Translations under genes and position numbers: made by a program | Shown: positions 1 to 12,733 of the stretch, piece after piece | Numbering within the stretch: the first letter of the stretch is position 1 | Layout of the letters: each line of letters opens with the position of its first letter | Source: Romboutsia sp. CE17 | Lineage (GTDB): Bacteria; Bacillota; Clostridia; Peptostreptococcales; Peptostreptococcaceae | DNA: 64,000 nt | Reading direction: 5' to 3' | Assembly (NCBI RefSeq): GCF_012317385.1 | Contig: NZ_CP051144.1 | Span: forward strand, 2,790,001 to 2,854,000 | Notes under the pieces: model-generated | What the model was told of the DNA's origin: nothing | What the model saw: the letters and a program-made list of their open reading frames with translations, nothing else | The model's database searches: none

Positions 1-65
1 TCAGTTGGTAGAGCAAATGACTGTTAATCATTGGGTCACAGGTTCGAGTCCTGTTATTCCCGCCA
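1..65 (+). tRNA. tRNA-Asn(GTT), 5'-truncated by window edge
   Basis: The first 11 bases are missing. Anticodon loop, T arm, acceptor 3' strand and encoded CCA are present and match the complete copy at 1247-1322. Confidence 0.95.
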
Positions 66-69
66 ATAT

Positions 70-144
70 GCTGGTGTGGCTCAACGGTAGAGCAGCTGAC
101 TTGTAATCAGCAGGTTGTAGGTTCGATTCCTATCACCAGCTCCA
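70..144 (+). tRNA. tRNA-Thr(TGT)
   Basis: The seven-base acceptor stem GCTGGTG pairs with CACCAGC. The anticodon is TGT and the CCA end is encoded. It recurs at 1327-1401. Confidence 0.97.
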
Positions 145-153
145 TAAAAATAC

Positions 154-238
154 GGAGGATTTCCCGAGCGGCCAAAGGGGGCAGACTGTAAATCTGTTAG
201 CATTGCTTTCGGTGGTTCGAATCCACCATCCTCCACCA
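154..238 (+). tRNA. tRNA-Tyr(GTA)
   Basis: Class II tRNA of 85 nt with a long variable arm. Acceptor GGAGGAT pairs with ATCCTCC. The anticodon is GTA and CCA is encoded. Second copy at 1412-1496. Confidence 0.97.
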
Positions 239-256
239 ACAAATAAAGTATTAAGC

Positions 257-340
257 GCGGATGTGGCGGAATTGGCAGACGCACCAGACTTAGGATCTGG
301 CGCCTACGGCGTGGGGGTTCGACTCCCTTCATCCGCACCA
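257..340 (+). tRNA. tRNA-Leu(TAG)
   Basis: Class II tRNA of 84 nt. Acceptor GCGGATG pairs with CATCCGC. Anticodon TAG, CCA encoded. Second copy at 1515-1598. Confidence 0.97.
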
Positions 341-361
341 ACTTTATTAAAACTATAATGT

Positions 362-438
<77 letters not shown>

Positions 439-444
439 CTTTAT

Positions 445-520
445 AGGGGATTCGCCAAGTCGGTAAGGCATAGCACTTTGACTGCTACATGCGTAGGTTC
501 GAGTCCTGCATCCCCTGCCA
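445..520 (+). tRNA. tRNA-Gln(TTG)
   Basis: 76 nt. Acceptor AGGGGAT pairs with ATCCCCT. Anticodon TTG, CCA encoded. Second copy at 1797-1872. Confidence 0.96.
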
Positions 521-538
521 AGTAAATATTACTTTAAT

Positions 539-614
539 GATCCATTAGCTCAGTCGGTAGAGCACCTGACTTTTAATCAGGGTGTCCCGCGTTCGAGTCG
601 CGGATGGATCACCA
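539..614 (+). tRNA. tRNA-Lys(TTT)
   Basis: 76 nt. Acceptor GATCCAT pairs with ATGGATC. Anticodon TTT, CCA encoded. Second copy at 2403-2478. Confidence 0.97.
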
Positions 615-623
615 TTTATATAA

Positions 624-697
624 GGCGACATAGCCAAGTGGTAAGGCAGTGGACTGCAACTCCTTGATCTCCAGTTCGAATCTGGATGTCGCCTCCA
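624..697 (+). tRNA. tRNA-Cys(GCA)
   Basis: 74 nt. Acceptor GGCGACA pairs with TGTCGCC. Anticodon GCA, CCA encoded. Second copy at 2497-2570. Confidence 0.97.
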
Positions 698-727
698 AAA
701 GAAATTCTTTTTAGAATTATCATAAGT

Positions 728-816
728 GCCGAAGTGGCGGAACTGGCAGACGCACAGGACTTAAAATCCTGCGGGACTTACCTCTCGTACCGGTTCGATT
801 CCGGTCTTCGGCACCA
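728..816 (+). tRNA. tRNA-Leu(TAA)
   Basis: Class II tRNA of 89 nt. Acceptor GCCGAAG pairs with CTTCGGC. Anticodon TAA, CCA encoded. It reads TTA, the preferred Leu codon in the neighbouring genes. Single copy here. Confidence 0.96.
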
Positions 817-826
817 CATATAATAT

Positions 827-902
<76 letters not shown>

Positions 903-909
903 TTAAAAT

Positions 910-984
910 GGCCCATTGGTCAAGCGGTCAAGACACCGCCCTTTCACGGCGGTAACAGGGGTTCGATTCCCCTATGGGTCACCA
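910..984 (+). tRNA. tRNA-Glu(TTC)
   Basis: 75 nt. Acceptor GGCCCAT pairs with ATGGGTC with one wobble. Anticodon TTC, CCA encoded. Confidence 0.96.
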
Positions 985-993
985 ATTAAATAC

Positions 994-1067
994 GCGGGTG
1001 TAGCTCAATGGTAGAGTTCCGGCCTTCCAAGCCGGCTGTGAGGGTTCGATCCCCTTCACCCGCTCCA
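994..1067 (+). tRNA. tRNA-Gly(TCC)
   Basis: 74 nt. Acceptor GCGGGTG pairs with CACCCGC. Anticodon TCC, CCA encoded. The GCC isoacceptor lies at 1613-1687. Confidence 0.96.
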
Positions 1068-1078
1068 GATAAACTTAT

Positions 1079-1154
1079 GGGACTATAGCTCAGCTGGGAG
1101 AGCACCTGCCTTACAAGCAGGGGGTCACAGGTTCGAGCCCTGTTAGTCCCACCA
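1079..1154 (+). tRNA. tRNA-Val(TAC), copy 1
   Basis: 76 nt. Acceptor GGGACTA pairs with TAGTCCC. Anticodon TAC, CCA encoded. It differs from the copy at 2663-2738 only at acceptor pair 5-68, C-G here and T-A there. Confidence 0.96.
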
Positions 1155-1159
1155 ATTGC

Positions 1160-1236
1160 GGCCTGGTAGTTCAGCTGGTTAGAATGCCAGCCTGTCACGC
1201 TGGAGGTCGAGGGTTCGAGTCCCTTCCAGGTCGCCA
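1160..1236 (+). tRNA. tRNA-Asp(GTC)
   Basis: 77 nt. Acceptor GGCCTGG pairs with CCAGGTC with one wobble. Anticodon GTC, CCA encoded. Confidence 0.96.
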
Positions 1237-1246
1237 AAACAAATAT

Positions 1247-1322
1247 GGGAATATGGCTCAGTTGGTAGAGCAAATGACTGTTAATCATTGGGTCACAGGT
1301 TCGAGTCCTGTTATTCCCGCCA
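1247..1322 (+). tRNA. tRNA-Asn(GTT), copy 2
   Basis: Complete 76-nt copy. Acceptor GGGAATA pairs with TATTCCC. Anticodon GTT, CCA encoded. It begins the second, nearly identical Asn-Thr-Tyr-Leu block. Confidence 0.97.
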
Positions 1323-1326
1323 ATAT

Positions 1327-1401
1327 GCTGGTGTGGCTCAACGGTAGAGCAGCTGACTTGTAATCAGCAGGTTGTAGGTTCGATTCCTATCACCAGCTCC
1401 A
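1327..1401 (+). tRNA. tRNA-Thr(TGT), copy 2
   Basis: Identical to the gene at 70-144, with the same short spacer on its 5' side. Confidence 0.97.
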
Positions 1402-1411
1402 TAAAAAATAC

Positions 1412-1496
1412 GGAGGATTTCCCGAGCGGCCAAAGGGGGCAGACTGTAAATCTGTTAGCATTGCTTTCGGTGGTTCGAATCCACCATCCTCCACCA
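1412..1496 (+). tRNA. tRNA-Tyr(GTA), copy 2
   Basis: Identical to the gene at 154-238. The spacer before it is one A longer than in the first block. Confidence 0.97.
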
Positions 1497-1514
1497 ACAA
1501 ATAAAGTATCAAGC

Positions 1515-1598
1515 GCGGATGTGGCGGAATTGGCAGACGCACCAGACTTAGGATCTGGCGCCTACGGCGTGGGGGTTCGACTCCCTTCATCCGCACCA
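1515..1598 (+). tRNA. tRNA-Leu(TAG), copy 2
   Basis: Identical to the gene at 257-340. Its upstream spacer differs from that of copy 1 by a single base. Confidence 0.97.
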
Positions 1599-1612
1599 AC
1601 TTTATTGCTTAA

Positions 1613-1687
1613 GCGGGAATAGTTCAGTGGTAGAGCGCAACCTTGCCAAGGTTGAAGTCGCGAGTTCGAATCTCGTTTCCCGCTCCA
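1613..1687 (+). tRNA. tRNA-Gly(GCC)
   Basis: 75 nt. Acceptor GCGGGAA pairs with TTCCCGC. Anticodon GCC, CCA encoded. It sits between Leu and Arg in the second block where the first block has only a short spacer, so one block gained or lost it. Confidence 0.96.
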
Positions 1688-1713
1688 TTAAATATATTAA
1701 TTAACTATAATGT

Positions 1714-1790
<77 letters not shown>

Positions 1791-1796
1791 CTTTAT

Positions 1797-1872
1797 AGGG
1801 GATTCGCCAAGTCGGTAAGGCATAGCACTTTGACTGCTACATGCGTAGGTTCGAGTCCTGCATCCCCTGCCA
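1797..1872 (+). tRNA. tRNA-Gln(TTG), copy 2
   Basis: Identical to 445-520, with the same 6-nt spacer after the Arg gene. Confidence 0.96.
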
Positions 1873-1881
1873 AATAAATAT

Positions 1882-1970
<89 letters not shown>

Positions 1971-1973
1971 AAT

Positions 1974-2049
1974 GCCCAGATAGCTCAGTCGGTAGAGCAG
2001 GGGACTGAAAATCCCCGTGTCGGTGGTTCGATTCCGCCTCTGGGCACCA
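1974..2049 (+). tRNA. tRNA-Phe(GAA)
   Basis: 76 nt. Acceptor GCCCAGA pairs with TCTGGGC. Anticodon GAA, CCA encoded. Confidence 0.96.
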
Positions 2050-2056
2050 ATAATGT

Positions 2057-2133
2057 GGCGGTATAGCTTAGTTGGCTAGAGCGTTCGGTTCATACCCGAA
2101 AGGTCACAGGTTCGACTCCTGTTACCGCTACCA
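2057..2133 (+). tRNA. elongator tRNA-Met(CAT)
   Basis: 77 nt with anticodon loop TTCATAC. The acceptor GGCGGTA pairs with TACCGCT. The body resembles the elongator Met tRNA of Bacillus rather than an initiator, because the first base is paired. Confidence 0.88.
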
Positions 2134-2144
2134 ATTTTTATGAT

Positions 2145-2221
2145 GGACCATTAGCTCAGTTGGTTAGAGCGCCCGGCTCATAACCGGTAGGTCTGGGGTT
2201 CGAGTCCCTGATGGTCCACCA
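2145..2221 (+). tRNA. tRNA-Ile2(CAT), probable lysidine type
   Basis: 77 nt with anticodon loop CTCATAA. Acceptor GGACCAT pairs with ATGGTCC. The acceptor and loop match the Ile2 class, whose C34 is changed to lysidine by TilS so that it reads ATA, a very frequent codon in this window. Anticodon CAT alone cannot exclude Met. Confidence 0.82.
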
Positions 2222-2230
2222 CTTAAAAAT

Positions 2231-2307
2231 CGAGGTGTAGCGCAGTTTGGTAGCGCACTTGGTTTGGGACCATGGGGCCGGGGGTTCGAGTCCCTTCACC
2301 TCGACCA
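2231..2307 (+). tRNA. tRNA-Pro(TGG)
   Basis: 77 nt. Acceptor CGAGGTG pairs with CACCTCG. Anticodon TGG, discriminator A, CCA encoded. It is the likely ligand of the proS T-box at 22830-23053. Confidence 0.96.
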
Positions 2308-2316
2308 TTAAAACAT

Positions 2317-2394
2317 GGTGGGTATAGCTCAGTTGGTTAGAGCGCCAGATTGTGGCTCTGGAGGTCGTGAGTTCGACTCTCATTATCCACCCCA
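2317..2394 (+). tRNA. tRNA-His(GTG)
   Basis: Acceptor GTGGGTA pairs with TATCCAC. An extra 5' G at 2317 faces the C discriminator, the hallmark of tRNA-His. Anticodon GTG, CCA encoded. Confidence 0.96.
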
Positions 2395-2402
2395 TATATT
2401 GT

Positions 2403-2478
2403 GATCCATTAGCTCAGTCGGTAGAGCACCTGACTTTTAATCAGGGTGTCCCGCGTTCGAGTCGCGGATGGATCACCA
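2403..2478 (+). tRNA. tRNA-Lys(TTT), copy 2
   Basis: Identical to 539-614. The following spacer is longer than in the first block (18 against 9 nt). Confidence 0.97.
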
Positions 2479-2496
2479 TTTTATATATATAAATAA

Positions 2497-2570
2497 GGCG
2501 ACATAGCCAAGTGGTAAGGCAGTGGACTGCAACTCCTTGATCTCCAGTTCGAATCTGGATGTCGCCTCCA
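2497..2570 (+). tRNA. tRNA-Cys(GCA), copy 2
   Basis: Identical to 624-697. Confidence 0.97.
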
Positions 2571-2575
2571 AAAAT

Positions 2576-2652
2576 GCGCCTATAGCTCAACTGGATAGAG
2601 TGTCTGACTACGAATCAGAAGGTTAGGGGTTCGAGTCCCTTTGGGCGCACCA
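2576..2652 (+). tRNA. tRNA-Arg(ACG)
   Basis: 77 nt. Acceptor GCGCCTA pairs with TGGGCGC with one wobble. Anticodon ACG, read after A34-to-inosine editing. CCA encoded. Confidence 0.96.
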
Positions 2653-2662
2653 TATTTCTTCT

Positions 2663-2738
2663 GGGATTATAGCTCAGCTGGGAGAGCACCTGCCTTACAA
2701 GCAGGGGGTCACAGGTTCGAGCCCTGTTAATCCCACCA
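2663..2738 (+). tRNA. tRNA-Val(TAC), copy 2
   Basis: 76 nt, last tRNA of the cluster. Acceptor GGGATTA pairs with TAATCCC, a compensated change relative to copy 1. It is followed directly by a terminator. Confidence 0.96.
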
Positions 2739-2740
2739 GT

Positions 2741-2770
2741 AACCTCTAGTGATTTCACTAGAGGTTTTTT
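2741..2770 (+). terminator. terminator of the tRNA cluster
   Basis: The stem ACCTCTAGTGA/TCACTAGAGGT is followed by TTTTTT, three bases after the last tRNA. This is a strong intrinsic terminator. Confidence 0.9.
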
Positions 2771-2925
2771 GTATATCTTATTAAATCTATGTTTATATTA
2801 ATTATACTAAGTTAAAAATTTTAGCTTATCAAGACTATGTCTAATAATATATAAATCTCCCAAAATGTATATGAATCCTTTAAAATGTCAAAATTCATAA
2901 TACAAGTTAATAAGGAGGTTATATT

Positions 2926-3180
2926 ATGGCTAGAAAAGATAAATTAAAAAATAATAATTTAGAGAAGGAAAAAATAATTAATGAAATTAAACAGGCACAA
3001 AAAGATATAAAAAATGCAGAAAATTTTTTTCAAAATGTAACAGACATAGAACTAATAGATGTAGCAATTTATGAATTAGAAGCAAAAAGGTCTAAATATC
3101 AATATTTAATAAGAATAGCCAAAGAAAAAGGAATTAAGAGATCAGTAAAAGAAACCTTAATAGAGTCTATGGCTAAATAA
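2926..3180 (+). CDS. yaaL: YaaL-type small protein (DUF2508)
   Basis: This 84-residue charged helical protein resembles the YaaL/DUF2508 family of Firmicutes. The conserved core is the stretch with NFFQNVTD, LIDVAIYELEA and YLIRIAKEKG (about residues 33-70). Its biochemical role is not known. In many Firmicutes yaaL follows dnaX-yaaK-recR; here the tRNA cluster and its terminator lie directly upstream, so recR is not adjacent. The start has a strong AAGGAGG ribosome site at 2912-2918, seven bases before ATG. A second gene follows after 18 bases, so the two are probably cotranscribed. Confidence 0.75.
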   Translation: MARKDKLKNNNLEKEKIINEIKQAQKDIKNAENFFQNVTDIELIDVAIYELEAKRSKYQYLIRIAKEKGIKRSVKETLIESMAK

Positions 3181-3198
3181 TATTAAGGAGATGAGGAT

Positions 3199-3612
3199 TT
3201 GTACGTAATATTTGGAACAGAAATAGTAGATAGTGAAGAATTAAAAGATATTATAACAAGCAATAGTGATTTTATAGTAGAAAAAGATATGTCTAAGGCT
3301 ACAAAAAGAGAAGACGTTGTAGCATATCAACTAAGTATATCAATAGATACTTTAAAACAATATATAAAAGAAGATTATGAAATAGAATCAATAGAAGATG
3401 AAGAATTATTTGATGAACTAATGACAATGGCTGATGAAGTAGCGATGGAACTAGAAGAAGTTATGCCGCCAGAAAGTATAGTAAATGCAAGAGCTTATAA
3501 ATGGGATAACTCTGATGATGCAATAAAAGTTATAATAGCTATATGTAATGAAGAGTTAGGAGAATTAAAACTATCTGATGTTATAAAGAGATTATTATCT
3601 CAAATAGATTAA
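3199..3612 (+). CDS. acidic hypothetical protein, 137 aa
   Basis: I do not recognise this protein. It has 137 residues, is rich in Asp and Glu (notably around residues 60-85), and shows no signal peptide, membrane segment or metal motif. The start is TTG at 3199, with AAGGAG at 3185-3190. The nearby ATG at 3191 is out of frame and stops after five codons. Codon use matches the neighbours, so it is probably real and native. It lies 18 bases after yaaL and ends before a terminator, so it is likely the second gene of a two-gene unit. Confidence 0.7.
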   Translation: MYVIFGTEIVDSEELKDIITSNSDFIVEKDMSKATKREDVVAYQLSISIDTLKQYIKEDYEIESIEDEELFDELMTMADEVAMELEEVMPPESIVNARAYKWDNSDDAIKVIIAICNEELGELKLSDVIKRLLSQID

Positions 3613-3647
3613 TAAATCTTATAATAATAAGTAAATACATAAAATAT

Positions 3648-3695
3648 AAAGACTTATATTGTTGATTTTAATTAAAATTGATATATAAGTCTTTT
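3648..3695 (+). terminator. terminator after the yaaL unit
   Basis: Inverted repeat AAAGACTTATAT / ATATAAGTCTTT followed by a short T-run. It separates the yaaL unit from the rRNA promoter region. Confidence 0.7.
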
Positions 3696-3863
3696 GTAAG
3701 AATTTGATATGAATATTTTTTAGAGTATTTATATAACTTAATATAAAAATACACACAAAGTATGAATAAAGTTCTTAATATTAGATAAAATAAGGAAGAA
3801 TTGAGTTGTAATACAAATTTAGAAATATTTTGATAAAAATTTTAAAAAAATATGTAAAATATA

Positions 3864-3892
3864 TTGACGACTTATAATAAAGATGATATATT
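3864..3892 (+). promoter_or_regulatory. rrn promoter P1
   Basis: TTGACG at 3864-3869 and TATATT at 3887-3892 are separated by 17 bases. An A/T-rich tract of about 40 bases lies directly upstream and could act as an UP element. Confidence 0.7.
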
Positions 3893-3939
3893 ATTACTTG
3901 TCCGAGAGATACGGATTAAAAATAAGACGAAAGAATGTC

Positions 3940-3968
3940 TTGACTAAGAGTGAAAAACTTGGTAAGAT
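3940..3968 (+). promoter_or_regulatory. possible rrn promoter P2
   Basis: TTGACT at 3940-3945 and TAAGAT at 3963-3968 have a 17-base spacer. The -10 is weak. A tandem P1/P2 arrangement is common for rrn operons. Confidence 0.4.
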
Positions 3969-3985
3969 AAATAAGTCGAGAAAAT

Positions 3986-4009
3986 GAACTTTGAAAATTA
4001 AACAGTAGG
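3986..4009 (+). promoter_or_regulatory. boxA-like sequence and 5' arm of the 16S processing stem
   Basis: The 24 bases here are complementary to 5665-5688 downstream of 16S except for three positions, giving the long helix cut by RNase III. The segment CTTTGAAAA inside it resembles the boxA antitermination motif of Firmicute rrn leaders. Confidence 0.75.
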
Positions 4010-4041
4010 TTAATTTATATAACTTAAATTCTTTTTTTGAA

Positions 4042-4078
4042 CAACGGGATATTCTCATAGAGAATAGACGTTGGCGAA
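4042..4078 (+). other. structured leader element before 16S
   Basis: CAACG at 4042-4046 pairs with CGTTG at 4069-4073 around GGAT and an inner hairpin ATTCTC-ATA-GAGAAT; GCGAA follows. The same design recurs before 23S at 5790-5835 with a compensated base pair. Function unknown; probably antitermination or ribosome assembly. Confidence 0.6.
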
Positions 4079-4150
4079 TAATTTTAAGAATTAAACACAA
4101 ACAACCAAGCCAGATATTCAGATAATGATTAGCTGAGCGATGGACAACTT

Positions 4151-5661
<1,511 letters not shown>

Positions 5662-5664
5662 TTG

Positions 5665-5688
5665 CCTACTGTTTAATTTTGAGGGTTC
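5665..5688 (+). other. 3' arm of the 16S processing stem
   Basis: Complementary to 3986-4009 over 24 bases with three mismatches, so the pre-16S RNA is looped out of a long helix. Confidence 0.75.
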
Positions 5689-5789
5689 ATTCCTCAAACT
5701 AGTACTTTGAAAACTGCATAACATTTAGTGATATGACATCATTTAATTATAAATAGACAAGACAAGTCTTTAAAATTACAAACTTTGAG

Positions 5790-5835
5790 CAATGGGATTT
5801 ACCTGAATGAATATGAAGGTAAAGACATTGGCGAA
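5790..5835 (+). other. structured spacer element before 23S
   Basis: CAATG at 5790-5794 pairs with CATTG at 5826-5830 around GGAT and an inner stem TTACCT/AGGTAA, followed by GCGAA. It is the counterpart of 4042-4078. Confidence 0.6.
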
Positions 5836-5849
5836 GCATTTTAATAACT

Positions 5850-8750
<2,901 letters not shown>

Positions 8751-8767
8751 CAATTTAAATGATAAAT

Positions 8768-8793
8768 CTAAATGATATGCAGTTTTCAGAGTA
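8768..8793 (+). other. 3' arm of the 23S processing stem
   Basis: CTAAATGATATGCAGTTTTC at 8768-8787 is complementary to 5709-5728 except at one position; the pairing continues to about 8793. Confidence 0.75.
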
Positions 8794-8833
8794 TTAACTC
8801 TAAATAACTTAATAATAAGTTAATCGAAAGATT

Positions 8834-8950
<117 letters not shown>

Positions 8951-8971
8951 TAATCTTTTTTTATTTTGTCT

Positions 8972-9030
8972 AAAATTAAAAGATAGAGAGAAAATTTATA
9001 ACTCTATTCTTTTAATTTTTTTTTTATTTT
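8972..9030 (+). terminator. rRNA operon terminator
   Basis: AAAATTAAAAGATAGAG pairs with CTCTATTCTTTTAATTTT and is followed by a run of T. This strong second stop comes after the T-run at 8956-8962. Confidence 0.8.
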
Positions 9031-9301
9031 ATCATATAGATATACATATACGTTACTTTTTCTCAAAATTAATATAAGAATATTAATTTTGAGTGATTAT
9101 AATATTAAAGAAAATAAAAATTATAATAGAATAGATGCACCTAATTATATAGGGGTGATTTAGAGATTAACAAACTTAAAGTTATTTACTTTTACAAATT
9201 TATATTATTAATTAAGGAAGTTGCATAAATCTATTCAAAATTCAGTTAATTTAGATTATAATCTTTAATATTATTAAGAGAAAGTAATTAGGGGGTAGAT
9301 T
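9031..9301 (+). other. intergenic region before pyc
   Basis: AT-rich sequence without a credible open reading frame. The only recognisable element is the promoter at 9234-9262 and the ribosome site AGGGGG just before the pyc start. Confidence 0.6.
9234..9262 (+). promoter_or_regulatory. promoter of pyc
   Basis: TTCAAA at 9234-9239 and a perfect TATAAT at 9257-9262 with a 17-base spacer, 39 bases before the start codon. Confidence 0.6.
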
Positions 9302-12300
9302 ATGCTAAAAGGATTTAAAAAGATATTAGTTGCTAATAGAGGCGAAATAGCAATAAGAGTATTTAGGGCATGTTCTGAATTAGGAATAAAAAGTGTAGGT
9401 ATATATAGTAAAGAAGATAAATATAGCTTATTTAGAACTAAAGCTGATGAATCTTATTTAATAGGTGAAGATAAAGGTCCTATAGATGCATACTTAGATA
9501 TTGATGGAATAATAGACTTAGCTAAAAGAAAAAATGTAGATGCAATACATCCTGGCTATGGTTTCTTATCTGAAAATCCGGAATTCGTGCGCAAATGTGA
9601 AGAAAATGGGATAACATTCATCGGTCCGACTGCTGAAATTATGAATATGATGGGAGATAAAATAAACTCTAAGAAAATAGCTCAAGAGGTAAATGTTCCA
9701 ACTATACCTGGAATTGATAGACCTATAAAAACAGCTCAAGAGGCAAAAGAAATAGCTGCTAAAATTGGATATCCGATAATGTTAAAAGCTTCTAACGGCG
9801 GTGGCGGTAGAGGTATGAGAGTTGTTTATGAGGAAAGTAAATTAGAGCTAGAGTATAATACAGTATGTAGTGAATCTAGAAAGGCATTTGGAGAAGATGT
9901 TATATTTATAGAGAAGTATATAGTGGATCCAAAGCATATAGAGGTACAGATTTTAGGAGATAAGTATGGTAATATAGTACATTTACATGAAAGAGACTGT
10001 TCTGTTCAAAGAAGACATCAAAAAATTATAGAATACGCTCCAGCGTTTTCTCTTCCTGAAGAATTAAGAGCGAATATATGTAATGATGCTTTAAAAATAG
10101 CTAGACATGTAGGGTATATAAATGCAGGAACACTAGAATTTTTGGTAGATTCAAGCGGCGAATATTATTTTATAGAAATGAATCCAAGGATCCAAGTTGA
10201 GCATACTGTAACAGAGATGATTACAGGTATAGATATAGTACAAAGTCAAATATTAATAGCTCAAGGATATAAGTTAGATAGCGAAAGAATAAATATAAAA
10301 TCTCAGGATGATATTAAAGTAGTTGGATATTCTATACAAGCAAGAATAACAACTGAAGATCCTGAAAATAATTTTATGCCAGACACAGGAAAAATCCAAG
10401 TATATAGAACCGGATCAGGGTTCGGTATAAGACTAGATGGAGGAAATGGATTTACTGGAGCTGAAATAAGTCCTCACTATGATAGTTTATTGGTTAAAAC
10501 AATATCATTTGATAGAACTTTTCAAGGGGCTATAAATAAAACAATAAGATCAATAGAGGAAATAAGAATAAGAGGTGTTAAAACCAATATAGGTTTCCTA
10601 ATAAATGTTTTAAAAAACCCTTTATTTAAAGAAGGTAAGTGTAGTACAAAGTTTATAGATGAACATCCAGAATTATTTGAAATAAAGAAAAGTAAAGATA
10701 GGGGAACAAAATTACTTCAATTTATAGGAAATATAGTAGTTAATGACAATCAATGTCAAGATAAACCTAAATTTAATAAACCTCATATACCAAATATTAA
10801 AGAAAATATACCTAATATAGAAGGTAGCAAAATTTTATTTGATAAATTAGGTAAAAAAGAATATATAGAGAAAATAAAGAATGAAAAGAAACTTCTATTA
10901 ACAGATACTACTATGAGAGATGCTCATCAATCTCTGCTAGCTACAAGATTTAGAACATATGATTTTATGCAAGTAGCTAAACCTACAAATGAATATATGA
11001 AAGATTTATTCTCATTAGAAATGTGGGGTGGAGCAACTTTTGACGTAGCATATAGATTTTTAAATGAATCTCCATGGATTAGACTTCAGAGACTAAGAAA
11101 AGAAATACCAGATATAATGTTCCAAATGTTATTTAGAGCATCAAATGGTGTAGGATATACAAATTATCCAGACAATGTAATAAAAGAGTTCTTAAAAGAG
11201 TCTGCAAGACAAGGTATAGATGTATTTAGAATATTTGACTCATTAAACTGGGTCGAAAATATGAAGCTATCTATAGATACAGCATTAAATACAGGGAAGA
11301 TAGTAGAAGCAAGTATATGCTATACAGGAGATATACTAAATCCAGAAAAAACTAAATATGATTTAGATTATTATATAAAAATGGCGCAAGAACTAGAGTC
11401 ATTAGGATCAGACATTATATGTATAAAAGATATGGCTGGATTACTTAAGCCACAAGCTGCATATACATTAATAAAAGCATTAAAAGAAAATGTTAAAGCA
11501 CCAATACATCTACACACACATGATACTAGTGGTAATGGAGTAGCAACTTGTTTGATGGCTAGCCAAGCAGGAGTAGATATAGTAGATGGAGCATTAGAAT
11601 CTATGTCAGGTCTTACAAGCCAGCCATCTTTAAATGCTATAGTAGAAGCTCTTAAATTTACAGAGAGAGATACTAATATAGACTTATACGGATATAGAGA
11701 GATTGGAAACTATTATGCTGACTTGAGAAAAATATACCAAAAATTTGAGAGTGGATTAGTTAATTCATGCTCAGAAATATATGAGTATGAAATACCAGGT
11801 GGACAGTATTCGAATTTAAAGGCACAAGCTGATAGTTTAGGGCTAGTAGGAAATTTTGAAAAAGTAAAAGAAAAATATAAAGAAGCGAATGAAGTTGTTG
11901 GAGATATAATTAAAGTTACTCCTTCTTCAAAAGTTGTTGGAGACTTAGCTATATTTATGACTAAGAATGAATTAACAAAAGATAATATTATTAGTGAAGG
12001 TGAAAAGCTGTCATTCCCAGATTCTGTAGTAGATTATTGCAAAGGTATGATAGGTCAACCTGAAGGTGGCATACCTAAAGATTTACAACGTGTTGTATTA
12101 AAAGGAGAAAAACCTATTGATGTTAGACCAGGATTATTAATACCAAAATTTGATTTTGCTAATGAAAAAAGATATTTAGATGAAAAGTTTAATATAAAAT
12201 CTAATATAAGAAATGCGTTAAGTTATGCCTTATATCCTAGAGTATATGAAGATTACTTAAGACATTTCCAAGAGTATAGCGATATATCTAAGCTGGATAG

Positions 12301-12733
12301 TGAAGTATTTTTCCATGGATTAAATAAAGGTGAAGAATGTGATGTAGAGATTGAGGAAGGTAAAGTACTATCTATTAAGTTAATTGGAATTGGAAAAGTA
12401 AAAGAAAATGGACATAGAACAGTTGTATTTGAACTAAATGGTATGTCTAGACGAATAGAAGTAAAAGATAATAACTTTTCTGGTAAAATAAATCAAGTAG
12501 TAAAAGCTGATATGAATAACCCACTTCAAATAGGAGCAAGTATTCCAGGTAAGGTTATAAAGGTGTTAGTTGAAGAAGGGGAGGAAGTACAGGAAAATGA
12601 AGCATTAATAGTAATAGAAGCTATGAAGATGGAAACTAATATAGTATCAAAAGTAAGTGGTAAAATAAAATCTATTGAGGTAAAAGAAAATGATATAGTA
12701 GGTGATTCACAACTACTAATCGTAATGGAGTAA
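9302..12733 (+). CDS. pyc: pyruvate carboxylase
   Basis: Pyruvate carboxylase makes oxaloacetate from pyruvate, bicarbonate and ATP with a biotin cofactor, refilling the C4 pool in the cytoplasm. The 1,143 residues match the usual length. In order they show an ATP-grasp biotin carboxylase domain (about 1-450, with the glycine-rich ATP loop GGGGRGM), a carboxyltransferase domain starting near TDTTMRDAHQSLLATR (about 530-830), the PYC linker region, and a C-terminal biotinyl domain with EAMKM, the modified Lys being about residue 1109. All hallmark regions are present, so it should be active. The start has AGGGGG upstream. It appears to be transcribed alone. Confidence 0.96.
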   Translation: MLKGFKKILVANRGEIAIRVFRACSELGIKSVGIYSKEDKYSLFRTKADESYLIGEDKGPIDAYLDIDGIIDLAKRKNVDAIHPGYGFLSENPEFVRKCEENGITFIGPTAEIMNMMGDKINSKKIAQEVNVPTIPGIDRPIKTAQEAKEIAAKIGYPIMLKASNGGGGRGMRVVYEESKLELEYNTVCSESRKAFGEDVIFIEKYIVDPKHIEVQILGDKYGNIVHLHERDCSVQRRHQKIIEYAPAFSLPEELRANICNDALKIARHVGYINAGTLEFLVDSSGEYYFIEMNPRIQVEHTVTEMITGIDIVQSQILIAQGYKLDSERINIKSQDDIKVVGYSIQARITTEDPENNFMPDTGKIQVYRTGSGFGIRLDGGNGFTGAEISPHYDSLLVKTISFDRTFQGAINKTIRSIEEIRIRGVKTNIGFLINVLKNPLFKEGKCSTKFIDEHPELFEIKKSKDRGTKLLQFIGNIVVNDNQCQDKPKFNKPHIPNIKENIPNIEGSKILFDKLGKKEYIEKIKNEKKLLLTDTTMRDAHQSLLATRFRTYDFMQVAKPTNEYMKDLFSLEMWGGATFDVAYRFLNESPWIRLQRLRKEIPDIMFQMLFRASNGVGYTNYPDNVIKEFLKESARQGIDVFRIFDSLNWVENMKLSIDTALNTGKIVEASICYTGDILNPEKTKYDLDYYIKMAQELESLGSDIICIKDMAGLLKPQAAYTLIKALKENVKAPIHLHTHDTSGNGVATCLMASQAGVDIVDGALESMSGLTSQPSLNAIVEALKFTERDTNIDLYGYREIGNYYADLRKIYQKFESGLVNSCSEIYEYEIPGGQYSNLKAQADSLGLVGNFEKVKEKYKEANEVVGDIIKVTPSSKVVGDLAIFMTKNELTKDNIISEGEKLSFPDSVVDYCKGMIGQPEGGIPKDLQRVVLKGEKPIDVRPGLLIPKFDFANEKRYLDEKFNIKSNIRNALSYALYPRVYEDYLRHFQEYSDISKLDSEVFFHGLNKGEECDVEIEEGKVLSIKLIGIGKVKENGHRTVVFELNGMSRRIEVKDNNFSGKINQVVKADMNNPLQIGASIPGKVIKVLVEEGEEVQENEALIVIEAMKMETNIVSKVSGKIKSIEVKENDIVGDSQLLIVME

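Noticed and set aside
9031-9301. Riboswitch before pyc
   Set aside because: No known aptamer pattern and no terminator is visible between the promoter and the start codon.
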